Origin: Gammaproteobacteria bacterium
Lineage (GTDB): Bacteria; Gemmatimonadota; Gemmatimonadetes; Longimicrobiales; Gaopeijiaceae
Direction: 5' to 3'
Length of the DNA: 64,000 nt
NCBI GenBank assembly: GCA_028821195.1
Contig: JAPPHB010000090.1
Coordinates: 1 to 64,000 of the forward strand
Below are positions 18,877-29,397 of this stretch, piece by piece; positions within the stretch are counted from its first letter, which is position 1, and every line of letters starts with the position of its first letter. The notes below the pieces were generated by a model, which saw nothing but the letters and a program-made list of their open reading frames with translations, made no database searches and was not told the origin of the DNA. The translations under genes were made by a program, and so were the position numbers.

Positions 18877-19096
18877 CAGAAGCGCTGCGCCGACGATTCG
18901 CGCGCAGGCGGGCCCGGCGGCTCATGCCGCAGTTGCTCCGCCTCCCGATCCCCGATAGTTTGCGGCGCTGATCGGTCCGGCCGTGGGAGTGGGCCGTCAT
19001 CCGCCACCTGCGCAGTCAGGTAGCCGGCCGCGTCCCGGGAAACGCCGGAGCCGGGCCGGCGGCGGTCAGGGAAGGTCCCGCAACCCCGGATTCGCG

Positions 19097-19672
19097 ATGA
19101 GCTGCCTCGCGCTGAACGCCTCCTACGAGCCACTGACCATCGTCCCCGCGCGGCGCGCAGTGCGCCTGGTGCTGGATGCGAAGGCGGAGATCCTCGAGGC
19201 GGAAGACGCGCGCGCGTTCCGCTCGGAGCACCGCAACATCCCGTTCCCCGCGGTCATCCGCCTCGTACGCTTCGTGCACGTGCCGCGGCGCTTCCGCCGG
19301 CAGGTCACCAACACCTTCATGTTCGCGCGCGACGACTACTGCTGTCAGTACTGCGGCCGCCATCGCGATCGGTTGCGGTCGCGCGAGTTCCTGACCCGCG
19401 ACCATATCCTGCCGATCTCCCGTGGCGGGAGCAATCAGTGGACGAACGTGGTTTCGGCGTGCTCGCCCTGCAACAACCGCAAGGGCAACAAGACGCCCGC
19501 GGAGGCCGGCATGCGTCTGCTCTCCATCCCCGCCGAGCCCAACCACGTCCATCTGGTCTGGGCTGTGCGCAGCGTTACCCCGGTTCAGGCCAAGTACGTG
19601 CGCATGTTCTACGGAGACGAGGTCCTGAAGGCGCTCTCCCTGTCGACCGTGCGGTCGACCGGCAGCGCGTGA
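19097..19672 (+). CDS. HNH endonuclease family protein
   Basis: 191 aa. The N-terminal ~75 residues (MSCLALNASYEPLTIV) precede an HNH module: CQYCG, then TRDHILPISRGGSNQWTN and SACSPCNNRKGNKTP. These give the catalytic His (DHI), Asn and the two zinc CxxC pairs. Stand-alone proteins of this form are widespread chromosomal genes, so it need not be mobile. The start at 19097 is where similarity to that family begins. The stop overlaps the next GTG (GTGA). The 220-bp gap before it (18877-19096) shows no convincing element. Confidence 0.85.
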   Translation: MSCLALNASYEPLTIVPARRAVRLVLDAKAEILEAEDARAFRSEHRNIPFPAVIRLVRFVHVPRRFRRQVTNTFMFARDDYCCQYCGRHRDRLRSREFLTRDHILPISRGGSNQWTNVVSACSPCNNRKGNKTPAEAGMRLLSIPAEPNHVHLVWAVRSVTPVQAKYVRMFYGDEVLKALSLSTVRSTGSA

Positions 19673-20379
19673 AACCGCCGTCGCCACCGGACGGGCCCGG
19701 CGGCGCCGGGCCGGACCGCCCTCCGTCCGCCGAACCGCCGTCATCCTCAACGGCTCGACCCGGGATTCCACCTCCCGTCCGTCCCGCCCCTCCGCCCGTG
19801 GACCGGCCGGACCCGCCTCGACCAGCGCCCCCCGGGGCGCCCGCCTCTCCGGCCCGTCAGAAGCCGCCTCCGTCCGCCCGCCCTTCCTCGCCGCCGTCCG
19901 CGCGACCGCCGGCTCCGCCGCCCGAGCGCTCCGGAGCCCCGCCGCCACCCGCGTCCGGGTCGCCACCTCCCCCGGCTCGCCTGAAGCCCGCGCGCGGCAC
20001 GCCTCGGCCGGCCGCGCCGGCACGCGGGCGTCCCTCGCGTCGTGGCGAGTCTCCTGAAGAAGCAACCGTCCGGTCGGCACCTGCGTCAATCGAGTGGGGA
20101 TTCTCCGACGCCGAGGGAACGGCCTGGATCGCGCGCGTGGCGGGGACCGCGCGAAGCGGCGTCATCGCCGATTCGGGCGCCGCGCTCATGCTGGTGCGGT
20201 TCTTTCGCGCCGGGGACGAGGCGGAGAAGCCGCGCGGCGAGTTTCTGACGGTCGCCCGGGATCTTGGGGGACTCTTCCCCGACGAATGGCAGACGCTGCT
20301 GGCGGAGGCCACCCGCGAACGGCCCCGGTCGGGCAAGACCAGGCGGAAACGCCGAAGCCGGCTGCGACGTCGGCGCTAG
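19669..20379 (+). CDS. Proline-rich hypothetical protein with a small C-terminal domain
   Basis: 236 aa from GTG 19669, overlapping the HNH stop (GTGA). The first ~140 residues are about half proline with Ala, Ser and Arg (PPP and PAPP repeats), certainly disordered. The last ~95 (from IEWGFSDAEGTAWIARVAG to DEWQTLLAEA) look like a small folded mixed alpha/beta domain, followed by a very basic tail (KTRRKRRSRLRRRR) that could bind nucleic acid. The family is not recognised. Coupling to an HNH nuclease suggests a related role, unproven. Confidence 0.6.
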   Translation: MKPPSPPDGPGGAGPDRPPSAEPPSSSTARPGIPPPVRPAPPPVDRPDPPRPAPPGAPASPARQKPPPSARPSSPPSARPPAPPPERSGAPPPPASGSPPPPARLKPARGTPRPAAPARGRPSRRGESPEEATVRSAPASIEWGFSDAEGTAWIARVAGTARSGVIADSGAALMLVRFFRAGDEAEKPRGEFLTVARDLGGLFPDEWQTLLAEATRERPRSGKTRRKRRSRLRRRR

Positions 20380-20450
20380 CAGTCCGTGGGCTGCCCGCCA
20401 TTCAACAAGGTTCAATGTCCACGTGTCATTCTCGTTGAGGCGACGATCAC

Positions 20451-20981
20451 TTGGATGACGCGACGCTGGTTGCACTGGCCCGGTCGGGGGACGGGGAAGC
20501 CTTCGGGCAACTCGTAACCCGCTATCGCAGGGCGGCATTTCTGGTGGCTCTCTCCGTGATCGGCCGGCCGGAAGACGCGGAGGACGCGGCCCAGGAAGCT
20601 TTCCTGGTCGCCCTCGAACGTCTCGACGATTGTCGCAGCCCCGGCAGGTTCGGGGGCTGGCTGATGACGATCGTGAGAAACCGGTCGAACAACCTCGTGC
20701 GCCGGGAGGCGTTGCGGGCGACGGACCCGATTCCGTTCAGCGCCCGTTCCAGCACCCCGACGCCGGAAAAGGAGGCGCAGTTGTCGGAGTTGCGCGAGGA
20801 ACTCGCCCGCGCGCTCGCAGAGCTGCCGGAAGTACAAAGGAAGATCGTGCTGCTGCACGACCTGGAGGGATGGAAGCACAGAGAGATCGCACAGCGCCTC
20901 GGGCTCCCCGCGGGGACGGTTCGCTCGCATCTGCACTACGCGCGCAAGTCGCTGCGAGCGCTCCTCAGGCCGGACGCATAG
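20451..20981 (+). CDS. ECF sigma factor (first module)
   Basis: 176 aa. Region 2 spans about 5-75 (DDATLVALARSGDGEAFGQL, then DAEDAAQEAFLVAL) and region 4 about 115-170 (LPEVQRKIVLLHDLEGWKHREIA, then LPAGTVRSHLHYARK). TTG start with GAGG 10 nt upstream. It heads a run of seven same-strand genes ending with the MacB permease, so it most likely drives its own operon. The next two proteins are the candidate regulators; there is no zinc-finger anti-sigma here. Confidence 0.92.
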   Translation: MDDATLVALARSGDGEAFGQLVTRYRRAAFLVALSVIGRPEDAEDAAQEAFLVALERLDDCRSPGRFGGWLMTIVRNRSNNLVRREALRATDPIPFSARSSTPTPEKEAQLSELREELARALAELPEVQRKIVLLHDLEGWKHREIAQRLGLPAGTVRSHLHYARKSLRALLRPDA

Positions 20982-21050
20982 CTGGAGGCACTCTCGCGTG
21001 ATCCACAGGCAAGAGACACGAACAGGTAGCTGGACGGACGAAACACTCAG

Positions 21051-21455
21051 ATGAACAGACAAACCACATCAGGCCGGAATGGCGACATGGCCGACAACGG
21101 CAGAATCTCGCTGGAGCTACTCGATCCCGGGCACACCGACCCTGGCCACTGGGCCCGATTCCAGGCCCGCGTGATGGCCCTTGCGGGTCCGGAGCTGGCC
21201 AGGCGGCGCGCGGCGCGCCCGCTGACGGTAGGCGACGTGCTGGCGTCATGGTGGAGATTGCTGGTCCCGGCGTCGGTGGTCGCGGCCGCGGGGATGGCCT
21301 CCCTGCTGGCGCCGGCCGAGACGACGCCCGGATCCGGCATCGCCCTTGAGGAAGCTCTGGTGTCCGGGGTCGATGATGAGCCGCTGCCGGCGGTGCTCGT
21401 TGCCGATCAGGTGGACGAGGTAGCCTTGCTGGTCGCGATCGAGGGAGGCTGGTGA
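21051..21455 (+). CDS. Single-TM protein, candidate anti-sigma factor (CnrY-like position)
   Basis: 134 aa, not recognised by sequence. A cytoplasmic N-terminal ~65 residues with helix-prone arginine-rich sequence (WARFQARVMALAGPELARRR) precedes one membrane helix (about 70-88, LLVPASVVAAAGMASLL) and a short acidic periplasmic tail. The size, topology and place between an ECF sigma gene and a Spy/CnrX-like gene are those of CnrY-type anti-sigma proteins. The role is inferred from context only. Confidence 0.6.
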   Translation: MNRQTTSGRNGDMADNGRISLELLDPGHTDPGHWARFQARVMALAGPELARRRAARPLTVGDVLASWWRLLVPASVVAAAGMASLLAPAETTPGSGIALEEALVSGVDDEPLPAVLVADQVDEVALLVAIEGGW

Positions 21456-22018
21456 TGACCGCACGCAACACCCATGCAGCAGCCGGCGGCGTACTCTTTG
21501 TGACCCTGGTGGCCGGCTTCCTTCTCGGCCTGGTGTGGTCGAGGACATCGTCGGCTCAGGCAGAACCCGGGGCGCCCACGGCGCCTGCCGCCGTGGCGGC
21601 GGAGGAGGCGGATGAGGATCGCGGAGGGGAGACCCGCCGTCGCGGCCTGATCGTCGAGCGCGTCGGACTGAGCGCCGAGCAGCAGGTTCAGGTTGATTCG
21701 ATCGTAGGCCAGTCGCGCACGATGATGCGGCAGTTGCGGGCGGACTACCGGACGGGGTACGGGGAGTTGATCGAGTCGACGCGCTCCTCCATCAGGGCGG
21801 TGCTCACCCCGGAGCAGGCTGCCGAGTACGATGCCCTGCTGAACGATTTCGACCGCCGCAGAGATCTGGAAGACGAAAGGGACAGGGAGAGGTCGCGGTC
21901 CGAAGCCAGCGGACGCGATCGTGACCGTACGCAGGGCGACCAGGCGCGTCCCCAGCGGGACGACAGGGACGGGGAGGGGAGAGAATGGGACGGGGGAGAA
22001 TGGTCACGCAAAGTATGA
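21455..22018 (+). CDS. CnrX/Spy-like periplasmic sensor protein
   Basis: 187 aa. An N-terminal membrane anchor (about 10-30) is followed by a helical hairpin with the paired motifs GLSAEQQVQVDSIV and VLTPEQAAEYDALL, the signature of the Spy/CpxP/CnrX (LTxxQ, heavy-metal resistance) group. The last ~60 residues are a highly charged Arg/Asp/Glu tail. ATG 21455 shares one base with the previous stop and has GGGAGG upstream. It probably senses metal or envelope stress and controls the sigma factor through the preceding protein. No Met/His cluster identifies the metal. Confidence 0.65.
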   Translation: MTARNTHAAAGGVLFVTLVAGFLLGLVWSRTSSAQAEPGAPTAPAAVAAEEADEDRGGETRRRGLIVERVGLSAEQQVQVDSIVGQSRTMMRQLRADYRTGYGELIESTRSSIRAVLTPEQAAEYDALLNDFDRRRDLEDERDRERSRSEASGRDRDRTQGDQARPQRDDRDGEGREWDGGEWSRKV

Positions 22019-23304
22019 AGCACTGGCGGCGCTTCTCCGCGCACGCCATCGCCGCGCTCGCCCTTGCGGGCACCCTTTCGGCGCAGCAGCCGCTTACGCT
22101 GGACGAGGCGATCGCAAGGTCGCTGCAGGTACACCCGTCGATGGCGCAGGCGCGCGCCGGTCTGGACAACGCCGGCGTCTCGCACCGGGCCGCCTGGGGA
22201 GGCTTTCTCCCGACCCTGAGCCTCAGCTCCGGCGCGTCGACCAACAGCAGCCAGCGGTTCGACGCGGCCACCCAGCGCACCGTCGTCGGCGCGAGCCAGA
22301 GCTATAACGCGGGCCTCTCGCTGTCGTACAGCCTTTTCAACGGTGGCCAGCGCTTCGCCAACATGGATCGGGCGAGAGCGGACATCGCCGCCGCCGAGGC
22401 GGACATGGAGAACCAGCGCTTCGGCGTGATTCTGCAGACCAAGGATCTGTACTTCGCCGCCCTGCGCCAGGCGGACCTGCTGGAAGTGGCGCTGGCAAGC
22501 GTGGAACGGGCCGAGGAGAGCCTGGCCAACACGCGTCGCCGCGCCGAACTGGGCTCCGGGACGCGCTCCGACACGCTGCGGGCCCGACTGGAGGTGGCGA
22601 ACGCGATGCAGTCGGTGCTTCAGGCGGAGGCCGCCACCCGCGCGGCGCGTTTCGCCTTGGGGCGGCAGGTGGGGTTGCCGGAGCCGGTCATGCCCGAGCT
22701 TCCGGACGATCTCGGCCCGAGTCCGTTCGCTCTGAGCGAGCAGGAGATGTTCCTCCTCGCCGAAGAGCGCTCGCCGGCCGTCCGCAGCGCCCGCGCAGCC
22801 GCGCGGGCCGCCTCCGCAGCCGCCGGTTCCTCCCGGGCCTCGCGGTTCCCGTCGCTCCGCGTCTCGTCCGGCTACAGCTGGGCAAACAGGGAAGTCGCCT
22901 TCGACGGCGGGACGACTTCGTGGAATGTTCGCCTCTCCGGCAGCTACAACGTGTTCGATGGCTTCAACCGCGACCAGAACATCGCGCGCGCCGAGAATCA
23001 GGAACGCGTCGCCTTCGTACAGGAGGAGGATGCCAGACTTCTGGTCCGCGCGCAGGTGGATGGAGCGGTGTTCGCGCTGAGGACCTCCGAGCAGGCCATC
23101 GCCATCGCCATCGAGGCGAGGGATGTGGCGGAGGAGGACCTCCGGGTCGTGCAGCAGCGCTTCGATCTCTCCGTTGCGACCATCCTCGACCTGATCACGA
23201 GTCAGATCGCCCTCGTGCAGGCGGAGTCGGGTCTGGTTACGGCGCGATACGACTACGCGGTCGCGCGTGCGCAACTGGAGGCGATTCTGGGGAGCGAACT
23301 GTGA
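21985..23304 (+). CDS. TolC-family outer-membrane efflux protein
   Basis: 439 aa. Signal peptide (hydrophobic [14 protein letters not shown]), then two outer-membrane-efflux repeats beginning [16 protein letters not shown] and long alpha-hairpins. It forms the exit duct of the pump encoded by the next three genes. ATG 21985 is preferred because GGAGG lies 7 nt upstream; this makes a 34-nt overlap with the previous gene. ATGs at 22000 and 22015 are alternatives. The stop overlaps the ATPase start (GTGA). Confidence 0.9.
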   Translation: MGRGRMVTQSMKHWRRFSAHAIAALALAGTLSAQQPLTLDEAIARSLQVHPSMAQARAGLDNAGVSHRAAWGGFLPTLSLSSGASTNSSQRFDAATQRTVVGASQSYNAGLSLSYSLFNGGQRFANMDRARADIAAAEADMENQRFGVILQTKDLYFAALRQADLLEVALASVERAEESLANTRRRAELGSGTRSDTLRARLEVANAMQSVLQAEAATRAARFALGRQVGLPEPVMPELPDDLGPSPFALSEQEMFLLAEERSPAVRSARAAARAASAAAGSSRASRFPSLRVSSGYSWANREVAFDGGTTSWNVRLSGSYNVFDGFNRDQNIARAENQERVAFVQEEDARLLVRAQVDGAVFALRTSEQAIAIAIEARDVAEEDLRVVQQRFDLSVATILDLITSQIALVQAESGLVTARYDYAVARAQLEAILGSEL

Positions 23305-24011
23305 GCCGACCTGTTATCCAAACGTCCGGACTGACCAAGCACTACGTCCTGGGAGCGGAGACCATCCGCGCCCTTCGCCGCGTCGACCTCGAGATCAGCC
23401 GGGGCGAGTTCGTCGCCATCATGGGACCCTCGGGCAGCGGCAAATCCACCTTCATGAACCTGATCGGCTGCCTGGACACACCCACCCGTGGGCAGTACTG
23501 GCTGAACGAGCAGCTCGTGAGCGACCTGAGCGACGATCAGCTCGCCCACGTCCGCAACCGTGAGATCGGGTTCGTGTTCCAGACCTTCAACCTGCTGCCC
23601 CGCGCCACCGCGCTGCACAACGTGGAGCTGCCGCTCATCTACGCCGGCGTGTCCGCCCGCGAGCGGCGCCAGCGGGCCCGCGAGGCACTGGAGACGGTGG
23701 GCCTGGGGTTGCGCATGGACCACCGCCCGCCGGAGCTCTCCGGCGGCCAGCGGCAGCGCGTGGCGGTCGCGCGCGCTCTCGTCAACGGGCCCGCGATCCT
23801 GCTGGCCGACGAGCCCACGGGCAACCTGGACTCCACCACCAGCGAGGAGATCATGTCGGTCTTCGTCGAGCTCCACCGGCAGGGGCAGACCATCCTCGTC
23901 GTCACGCACGAGCACGACATCGCGCAATACGCGCAGCGCCAGATTCATCTGCTCGACGGCCTGGTCGCGCGCGACTTCCTGAACGAGCCGATGGTGGCGG
24001 CGACCGTTTGA
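23301..24011 (+). CDS. MacB/LolD-type ABC transporter ATPase
   Basis: 236 aa. Walker [11 protein letters not shown]-loop [11 protein letters not shown], signature [15 protein letters not shown], Walker [14 protein letters not shown] and the H-loop VVTHEHD are all present. It is a stand-alone ATPase, whereas E. coli MacB has it fused to the permease; here the permease is separate (25758). It powers export through TolC. GTG start overlaps the tolC stop. Confidence 0.95.
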   Translation: MSRPVIQTSGLTKHYVLGAETIRALRRVDLEISRGEFVAIMGPSGSGKSTFMNLIGCLDTPTRGQYWLNEQLVSDLSDDQLAHVRNREIGFVFQTFNLLPRATALHNVELPLIYAGVSARERRQRAREALETVGLGLRMDHRPPELSGGQRQRVAVARALVNGPAILLADEPTGNLDSTTSEEIMSVFVELHRQGQTILVVTHEHDIAQYAQRQIHLLDGLVARDFLNEPMVAATV

Positions 24012-24055
24012 GCAACGACACCTCAGCCTGCGACGCAGGATTCTCTGGAGAGGAA

Positions 24056-25738
24056 ATGAACGTGAGCACCAAGGCACTGACGAACGGGGGCATGAGGCTT
24101 CTCGTACTGCTGGCCGTGGCGGCCTGCAATGGCGCCGACACGGTGGAAGAGACGCCCGGTCTCACGACGATGCCGGCTCTGCGCGACGACCTGCGCCTGG
24201 TGGCCGAGGCAACCGGCCTGATGGAGCCCGTGCGCACCGTGGAGGTCAAGTCCAAGGCCTCGGGCGAGATTCTGCGCCTGCACGTGGACACCGGGGACGA
24301 GCTCGAGCCGGGCGCGCTGCTCGCGGAGATCGATCCGCGCGACGTGCGCAACGACTTCAACCAGACCGAAGCCGACCTGAACGTGGCGCGGGCGCGGGTG
24401 GAGATTTCAACCGCCCAACTGGAGCGCTCCCGCCTGCTCCTGGAAGCCGGTGTGATCACCGAGGCCGAGCACGAGTCCGCCAACCTGGACTTCGCGAACG
24501 CGCAGGCAAGCCTGGTCAAGGCCACCACGAGCATGGAACTGGCCGAGCTGCGCCTGAGCGACGTGACCATTCGCGCGCCCATGGCCGGCACCATCATCCA
24601 GAAGAACGTCGAGGAGGGACAGGTCATCCAGTCCGCGTCGCAGAACGTGTCCGGCGGCACGACGCTGTTCATGATGGCGAACCTGGCCGAGATGCAGGTG
24701 CGCACGCTGGTGGACGAGACCGATGTCGGGCAGATCTCGGCCGACCTGACCGCAACGGTGACCGTGGAGGCATTCCCGGGGCGCACCTTCGCGGGAATCG
24801 TCGACAAGATCGAACCGCAGGCCGAGGTCCAGCAGAACGTGACCATGTTCGCGGTGATCGTGATGATCGATAACCGTGGCGGCCTGCTCAAGCCCGGCAT
24901 GAACGCGGAGGTGGAGATCCTCGTCGCCGAGCGGCCGAACGCCCTGCTCATCCCCAACAACGCGCTCGTCCAGTTCCAGGAGATGGCGCCCGCGGCGATG
25001 GTGCTCGGAATGGACCCGGATGCGATCGAGATGGACCGGTCGGTGTTCGCGGACCTGCGTGCCTCGTTGCCGGGCGGCTCCGGCGCGCCCGGCGGGTTCA
25101 TGGCGGCACCGGACGGCACCTCCGGACGAATGATGGCGGGCCGGGGGCCGGTGGGCGGGATGGACGGAAACGCGCGCCTGCAGGAACTTCGCGAGCAGTT
25201 GGCGAGCGGGGAGATTTCGCGCGAGCAGATGCGTGAGCAGATGATGCAGGCCCGCGCGGAGAACGGCGGCGATCCCGAAGCGGCTGTGAACGGAGACCCT
25301 GGAGCGGGCACTGGCCGTCCCGGAGCGCGCGCCGGCGCCGGTGCTGGAATGGGCGCTGGTGGGCGCTTGGGCGCCGCGGCCGGCAACGGTGCCGGAATGA
25401 TGGGCATGGGCCCCGGCGCGGGCCAGGGCATGATGGATCCCATGGGCGCCGGCGTCGGGGGGTTTGCCGGCCGTCGCGAACAGGAGGGCGCGCCCCGTCC
25501 GGCGATCACGTTCGTGGTCTCCGCCGATGGCACCATCGAGCCGCGCCCCATCCTGATCGGCGTGAACGACTGGGACAACACCGAGGTGCTGGTCGGGGTC
25601 GAAGAAGGGGAGGAGGTGGCGCTGATCGGCGCGGCCCAGCTGCAGGCGCAGCAGCAGGAGTTCATCGACCGCATGCGCGAGCGGATGGGCGGCGGAAGCC
25701 CGTTCGGAGGAGGTACCCCGCGCGGCGGAAGGCGCTGA
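24056..25738 (+). CDS. MacA-type periplasmic adaptor lipoprotein with Met/Gly-rich insertion
   Basis: 560 aa, much longer than MacA (~370). The N-terminus has a lipobox (LLAVAAC), so it is anchored in the inner membrane. Biotinyl-lipoyl-like halves and a helical hairpin lie at about 45-200, and a beta-barrel domain continues to about 320. From about 337 to 478 there is a low-complexity block rich in Gly, Ala and Met (14 Met, including MMGM and GQGMM), with a charged helix (REQLASGEISREQMREQMM) inside. The end (about 480-560) is the usual membrane-proximal domain. ATG 24056 has GGAG 5 nt upstream. Met clusters can bind Cu(I)/Ag(I); that role is speculative here. Confidence 0.85.
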   Translation: MNVSTKALTNGGMRLLVLLAVAACNGADTVEETPGLTTMPALRDDLRLVAEATGLMEPVRTVEVKSKASGEILRLHVDTGDELEPGALLAEIDPRDVRNDFNQTEADLNVARARVEISTAQLERSRLLLEAGVITEAEHESANLDFANAQASLVKATTSMELAELRLSDVTIRAPMAGTIIQKNVEEGQVIQSASQNVSGGTTLFMMANLAEMQVRTLVDETDVGQISADLTATVTVEAFPGRTFAGIVDKIEPQAEVQQNVTMFAVIVMIDNRGGLLKPGMNAEVEILVAERPNALLIPNNALVQFQEMAPAAMVLGMDPDAIEMDRSVFADLRASLPGGSGAPGGFMAAPDGTSGRMMAGRGPVGGMDGNARLQELREQLASGEISREQMREQMMQARAENGGDPEAAVNGDPGAGTGRPGARAGAGAGMGAGGRLGAAAGNGAGMMGMGPGAGQGMMDPMGAGVGGFAGRREQEGAPRPAITFVVSADGTIEPRPILIGVNDWDNTEVLVGVEEGEEVALIGAAQLQAQQQEFIDRMRERMGGGSPFGGGTPRGGRR

Positions 25739-25757
25739 GGCAGCCCGGAGATCCGAA

Positions 25758-26973
<1,216 letters not shown>

Positions 26974-26978
<5 letters not shown>

Positions 26979-27003
26979 GGCGGGGGGCGCCAGGCTCCCT
27001 ACT
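26974..27003. terminator. Bidirectional hairpin spanning both stop codons
   Basis: A 7-bp inverted repeat AGTAGGG/CCCTACT with a 16-nt G+C-rich loop spans the 20-bp gap between the convergent permease and PDZ genes; each arm contains the TAG stop of its gene. No T-run follows on either side, so it would be a weak or Rho-assisted terminator. Confidence 0.4.
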
Positions 27004-28096
27004 GTCGCGGCAGAATGACCACCAGGGTCGTGTCGCCGCGCACCACCTGCATCTCCGGGCGACCCCGGCGGATCAGCCGCCCCAGCCTGATGCGGAATTC
27101 CGTCAGGCTGCTTGCGGGCTCTCCACCGATGCTCACGATCACGTCCTCGGGCGCCAGGCCGGCGCGGTAGGCGGGACTGCCCTCCACGACCTGTACGACC
27201 TGAAACCTTCTTCCCTGCGCGCCGGAATTGGCCGCAGTGTCCGGTTCCGCCACTTCGAGTTGGGCTCCCGCTACGAAACGGTCACCGAGCAGGTAGGGAG
27301 ACCGGAAGCGAACGCCCGGGGGCGGGCCCCCGGGGCCTCTGCGTCCGCCGAAGCCACTGCCGTCGATGGTGATGCGCCCGCGCGCGGGCGACACCCTGCG
27401 GCCTCCGCGCTCGTCCGGCCCGGTTTCGTCGACCGAAATCCGTATACGTGCCGGGGGCGGCCCGCCCTGCGGCCGGGGCCCGAAACGCTGGGAGCGCATC
27501 GCCTCACGGGCCCGCACCATCATTTCCTGTACCCGCTCCATCACCTCTGCGGCCGCTTCCAGTTCGCCGGTGGGCTCGGCCTGCTCGACCATGGCCCGGC
27601 GGACGGCCTCCATGTCGGTCCGAATTCTCGCCCAGGTCGTATCGGCCATGAGCGAGTCCACCATGCGCAGGATCTGCAGGCGCGCCGAGTCGACGCGCGC
27701 GGTGAACTCCTCCATCGTGGCCGGATCCATGGGATCGGGCCGCGTTCCGGCGACCACGCGCAGGGTCCGCTCCCGGTTTGCGCGCAGCAGGGTGAGTTCG
27801 ACGGGAAGCCCGGGGCGAAGCCGCTCGCCCAGCTCGACCAGGGCTTCCGGCGAGACATCGGCCCCATCCAGACGGACCAGGAGATCGAACGGACGCACCC
27901 CCGCCCGGTCGGCGGGACTTCCGCGGTCCACCCGCACGATCATCACGCGGGTGGAACCGTCGGGCCGCGCGCGGCCTTCGACCTGGATGCCGATCCAGCC
28001 ACCCTCAGCCGCCTGGACCCGCGTCTGAGCCTCCGCGCCCGCGGCTAACAGCGAAAGCAGCAGGAGCAAGGCTCCGGAAGCGCCGAAACGGAGCAT
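26999..28096 (-). CDS. Secreted double-PDZ domain protein
   Basis: 365 aa with a signal peptide (LLLLLSLLAAGAEAQ). PDZ-like domains lie at about 30-115 (GGWIGIQVEG, then GSPADRAGVRPFDLLVRLDG) and 285-360 (VVEGSPAYRAGLAPEDVIVSIGG). Between them is a long helix (about 125-200) and a Gly/Arg/Pro-rich linker. There is no protease domain. It is the third gene of the sigma/anti-sigma operon, 1 nt after the anti-sigma gene, and may bind exposed C-termini of misfolded envelope proteins as the stress input; that is inference. Confidence 0.75.
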   Translation of the reverse strand: MLRFGASGALLLLLSLLAAGAEAQTRVQAAEGGWIGIQVEGRARPDGSTRVMIVRVDRGSPADRAGVRPFDLLVRLDGADVSPEALVELGERLRPGLPVELTLLRANRERTLRVVAGTRPDPMDPATMEEFTARVDSARLQILRMVDSLMADTTWARIRTDMEAVRRAMVEQAEPTGELEAAAEVMERVQEMMVRAREAMRSQRFGPRPQGGPPPARIRISVDETGPDERGGRRVSPARGRITIDGSGFGGRRGPGGPPPGVRFRSPYLLGDRFVAGAQLEVAEPDTAANSGAQGRRFQVVQVVEGSPAYRAGLAPEDVIVSIGGEPASSLTEFRIRLGRLIRRGRPEMQVVRGDTTLVVILPRQ

Positions 28097-28097
28097 G

Positions 28098-28802
28098 CTA
28101 GTACCGATCGGCGGAGGCGAAGAGCGCGTTCAACGCCGCTTCGCGCTCCGCTACCGCGCTGACCAGGAACCCGTTCAGGAACGGATCGTCGGGAGCTTCC
28201 TGAACGGCCGCCTGTCCCATGGCTACCATCGCGTCGATGACCGCAAGACGACGGGGATCCATGGGTGTCTCGGCCTCGGGACCGCGGGTCAGCGCCCGAT
28301 ACCGCAGCATCGCGTCCCGGTAGTTCTGTTCCGCGAGATGCAGGACCTGGGCCGCTTCCTCGGGAGTTGCGGCCTCCTCGATGGAGAGTTCGGCCGGGGA
28401 CACCCCGCTCGCCGTCATCTCGCCCGCTGCAACTTGTCCGCCACCTGCCTGCAGACCCCATTCCGCCGGTGCCAGCACCGCTCCGGAGAGACCTCCCGCA
28501 AGGAAGAGCACCAGCGCGGCGGCGGCCTGCATCCAGCCGCGCCTGCGGTCGATCAGGCGGATGACCGCATCAGCCGGATTGCTTCCGCGCAGGAGTCCCT
28601 CGCGTTCCAGCCGTGCCTCCAGCGCCGGCCAGTCTCCGGGCGCCGGCCGCAGGTCCGGCAGCGACCCCAGCGTCTCCGTCTGCTCACGCAGCCGCTCCAG
28701 CTCCCGGGAGCAGTCCGGGCAGCGCGCCAGGTGCCGCCTCTCGCTCCTGAATGGTGTCTCGTCAACCAGGCGAGCCAGAGCTTCCAGACTCAGATGCTCC
28801 AT
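28098..28802 (-). CDS. Zinc-finger anti-sigma factor
   Basis: 234 aa from ATG 28802 (AGGAG 8 nt upstream). The N-terminal zinc anti-sigma motif H-x3-C-x2-C is in RRHLARCPDCSREL; one TM helix lies at about 93-112 (AAAALVLFLAGGLSGAVL) and a periplasmic helical domain runs to the end. It should hold the ECF sigma factor of the upstream gene, with which it overlaps by 13 nt. A longer start (28850) lacks a ribosome site. Confidence 0.85.
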   Translation of the reverse strand: MEHLSLEALARLVDETPFRSERRHLARCPDCSRELERLREQTETLGSLPDLRPAPGDWPALEARLEREGLLRGSNPADAVIRLIDRRRGWMQAAAALVLFLAGGLSGAVLAPAEWGLQAGGGQVAAGEMTASGVSPAELSIEEAATPEEAAQVLHLAEQNYRDAMLRYRALTRGPEAETPMDPRRLAVIDAMVAMGQAAVQEAPDDPFLNGFLVSAVAEREAALNALFASADRY

Positions 28803-29350
28803 GCTTCCCGCTCCTGTTCGTGTCGGGGTTCGTGAACCGAACCCAGCCATTGTCTCATTTTCGCCCGCGCCTTGAAGAGCTGCGACTTGGATGTTCCCGC
28901 CGTCACGCCCAACATCTCACCGATGTCCTGATGCGTGTAGCCCTCCACGTCGTGAAGGATCAGCACGCGCCGCATCCCCTCCGGGAGCCGGTCCATTGCT
29001 CGTTCCAGCCGCTGCGCCAGGAGAGGATCCCCTGGCGAGTAACGCACCGGAACGGTATCCGGGATCGGCACCTCCCGATCCTGCCGGGTGCTCTCCCGGC
29101 GCCTCGATTGCAGCGCCGCGTTGACGGCGATGCGGTGCAGCCAGGTCGAGAACTTCGATTCGCCGCGGAACGTCGGCAGCGCCCGGATGACGCGCACCCA
29201 GGTCTCCTGGGCGTAGTCCTGGGCCGTATGGTCGTCCCCGGCGATTCTGCGCACCACGGCATACACGCGGGGGCTGTAGCGGTCGTAAAGCGACCGCACC
29301 GCCCGAGCGTCACCTTCGCTCGCCCTGCGGATCAGCCGGGATTCGTTCAT
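28790..29350 (-). CDS. ECF sigma factor (second module)
   Basis: 186 aa from ATG 29350, where sigma-70 region 2 begins (MNESRLIRRASEGDARAVRS). DYAQETWVRVIRALPTFRG is region 2.3-2.4, and region 4 is LPEGMRRVLILHDVEGYTHQ with VTAGTSKSQLFKARAKMR. The frame stays open for 108 more codons upstream, but that sequence does not resemble a sigma factor. It is first in a three-gene envelope-stress-like operon (sigma, anti-sigma, PDZ). Confidence 0.9.
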   Translation of the reverse strand: MNESRLIRRASEGDARAVRSLYDRYSPRVYAVVRRIAGDDHTAQDYAQETWVRVIRALPTFRGESKFSTWLHRIAVNAALQSRRRESTRQDREVPIPDTVPVRYSPGDPLLAQRLERAMDRLPEGMRRVLILHDVEGYTHQDIGEMLGVTAGTSKSQLFKARAKMRQWLGSVHEPRHEQEREAWSI

Positions 29351-29397
29351 CCCTTCATCCGTCGGTACCCGCTCGTCGCGAAGCGCGAATGTCCTCT

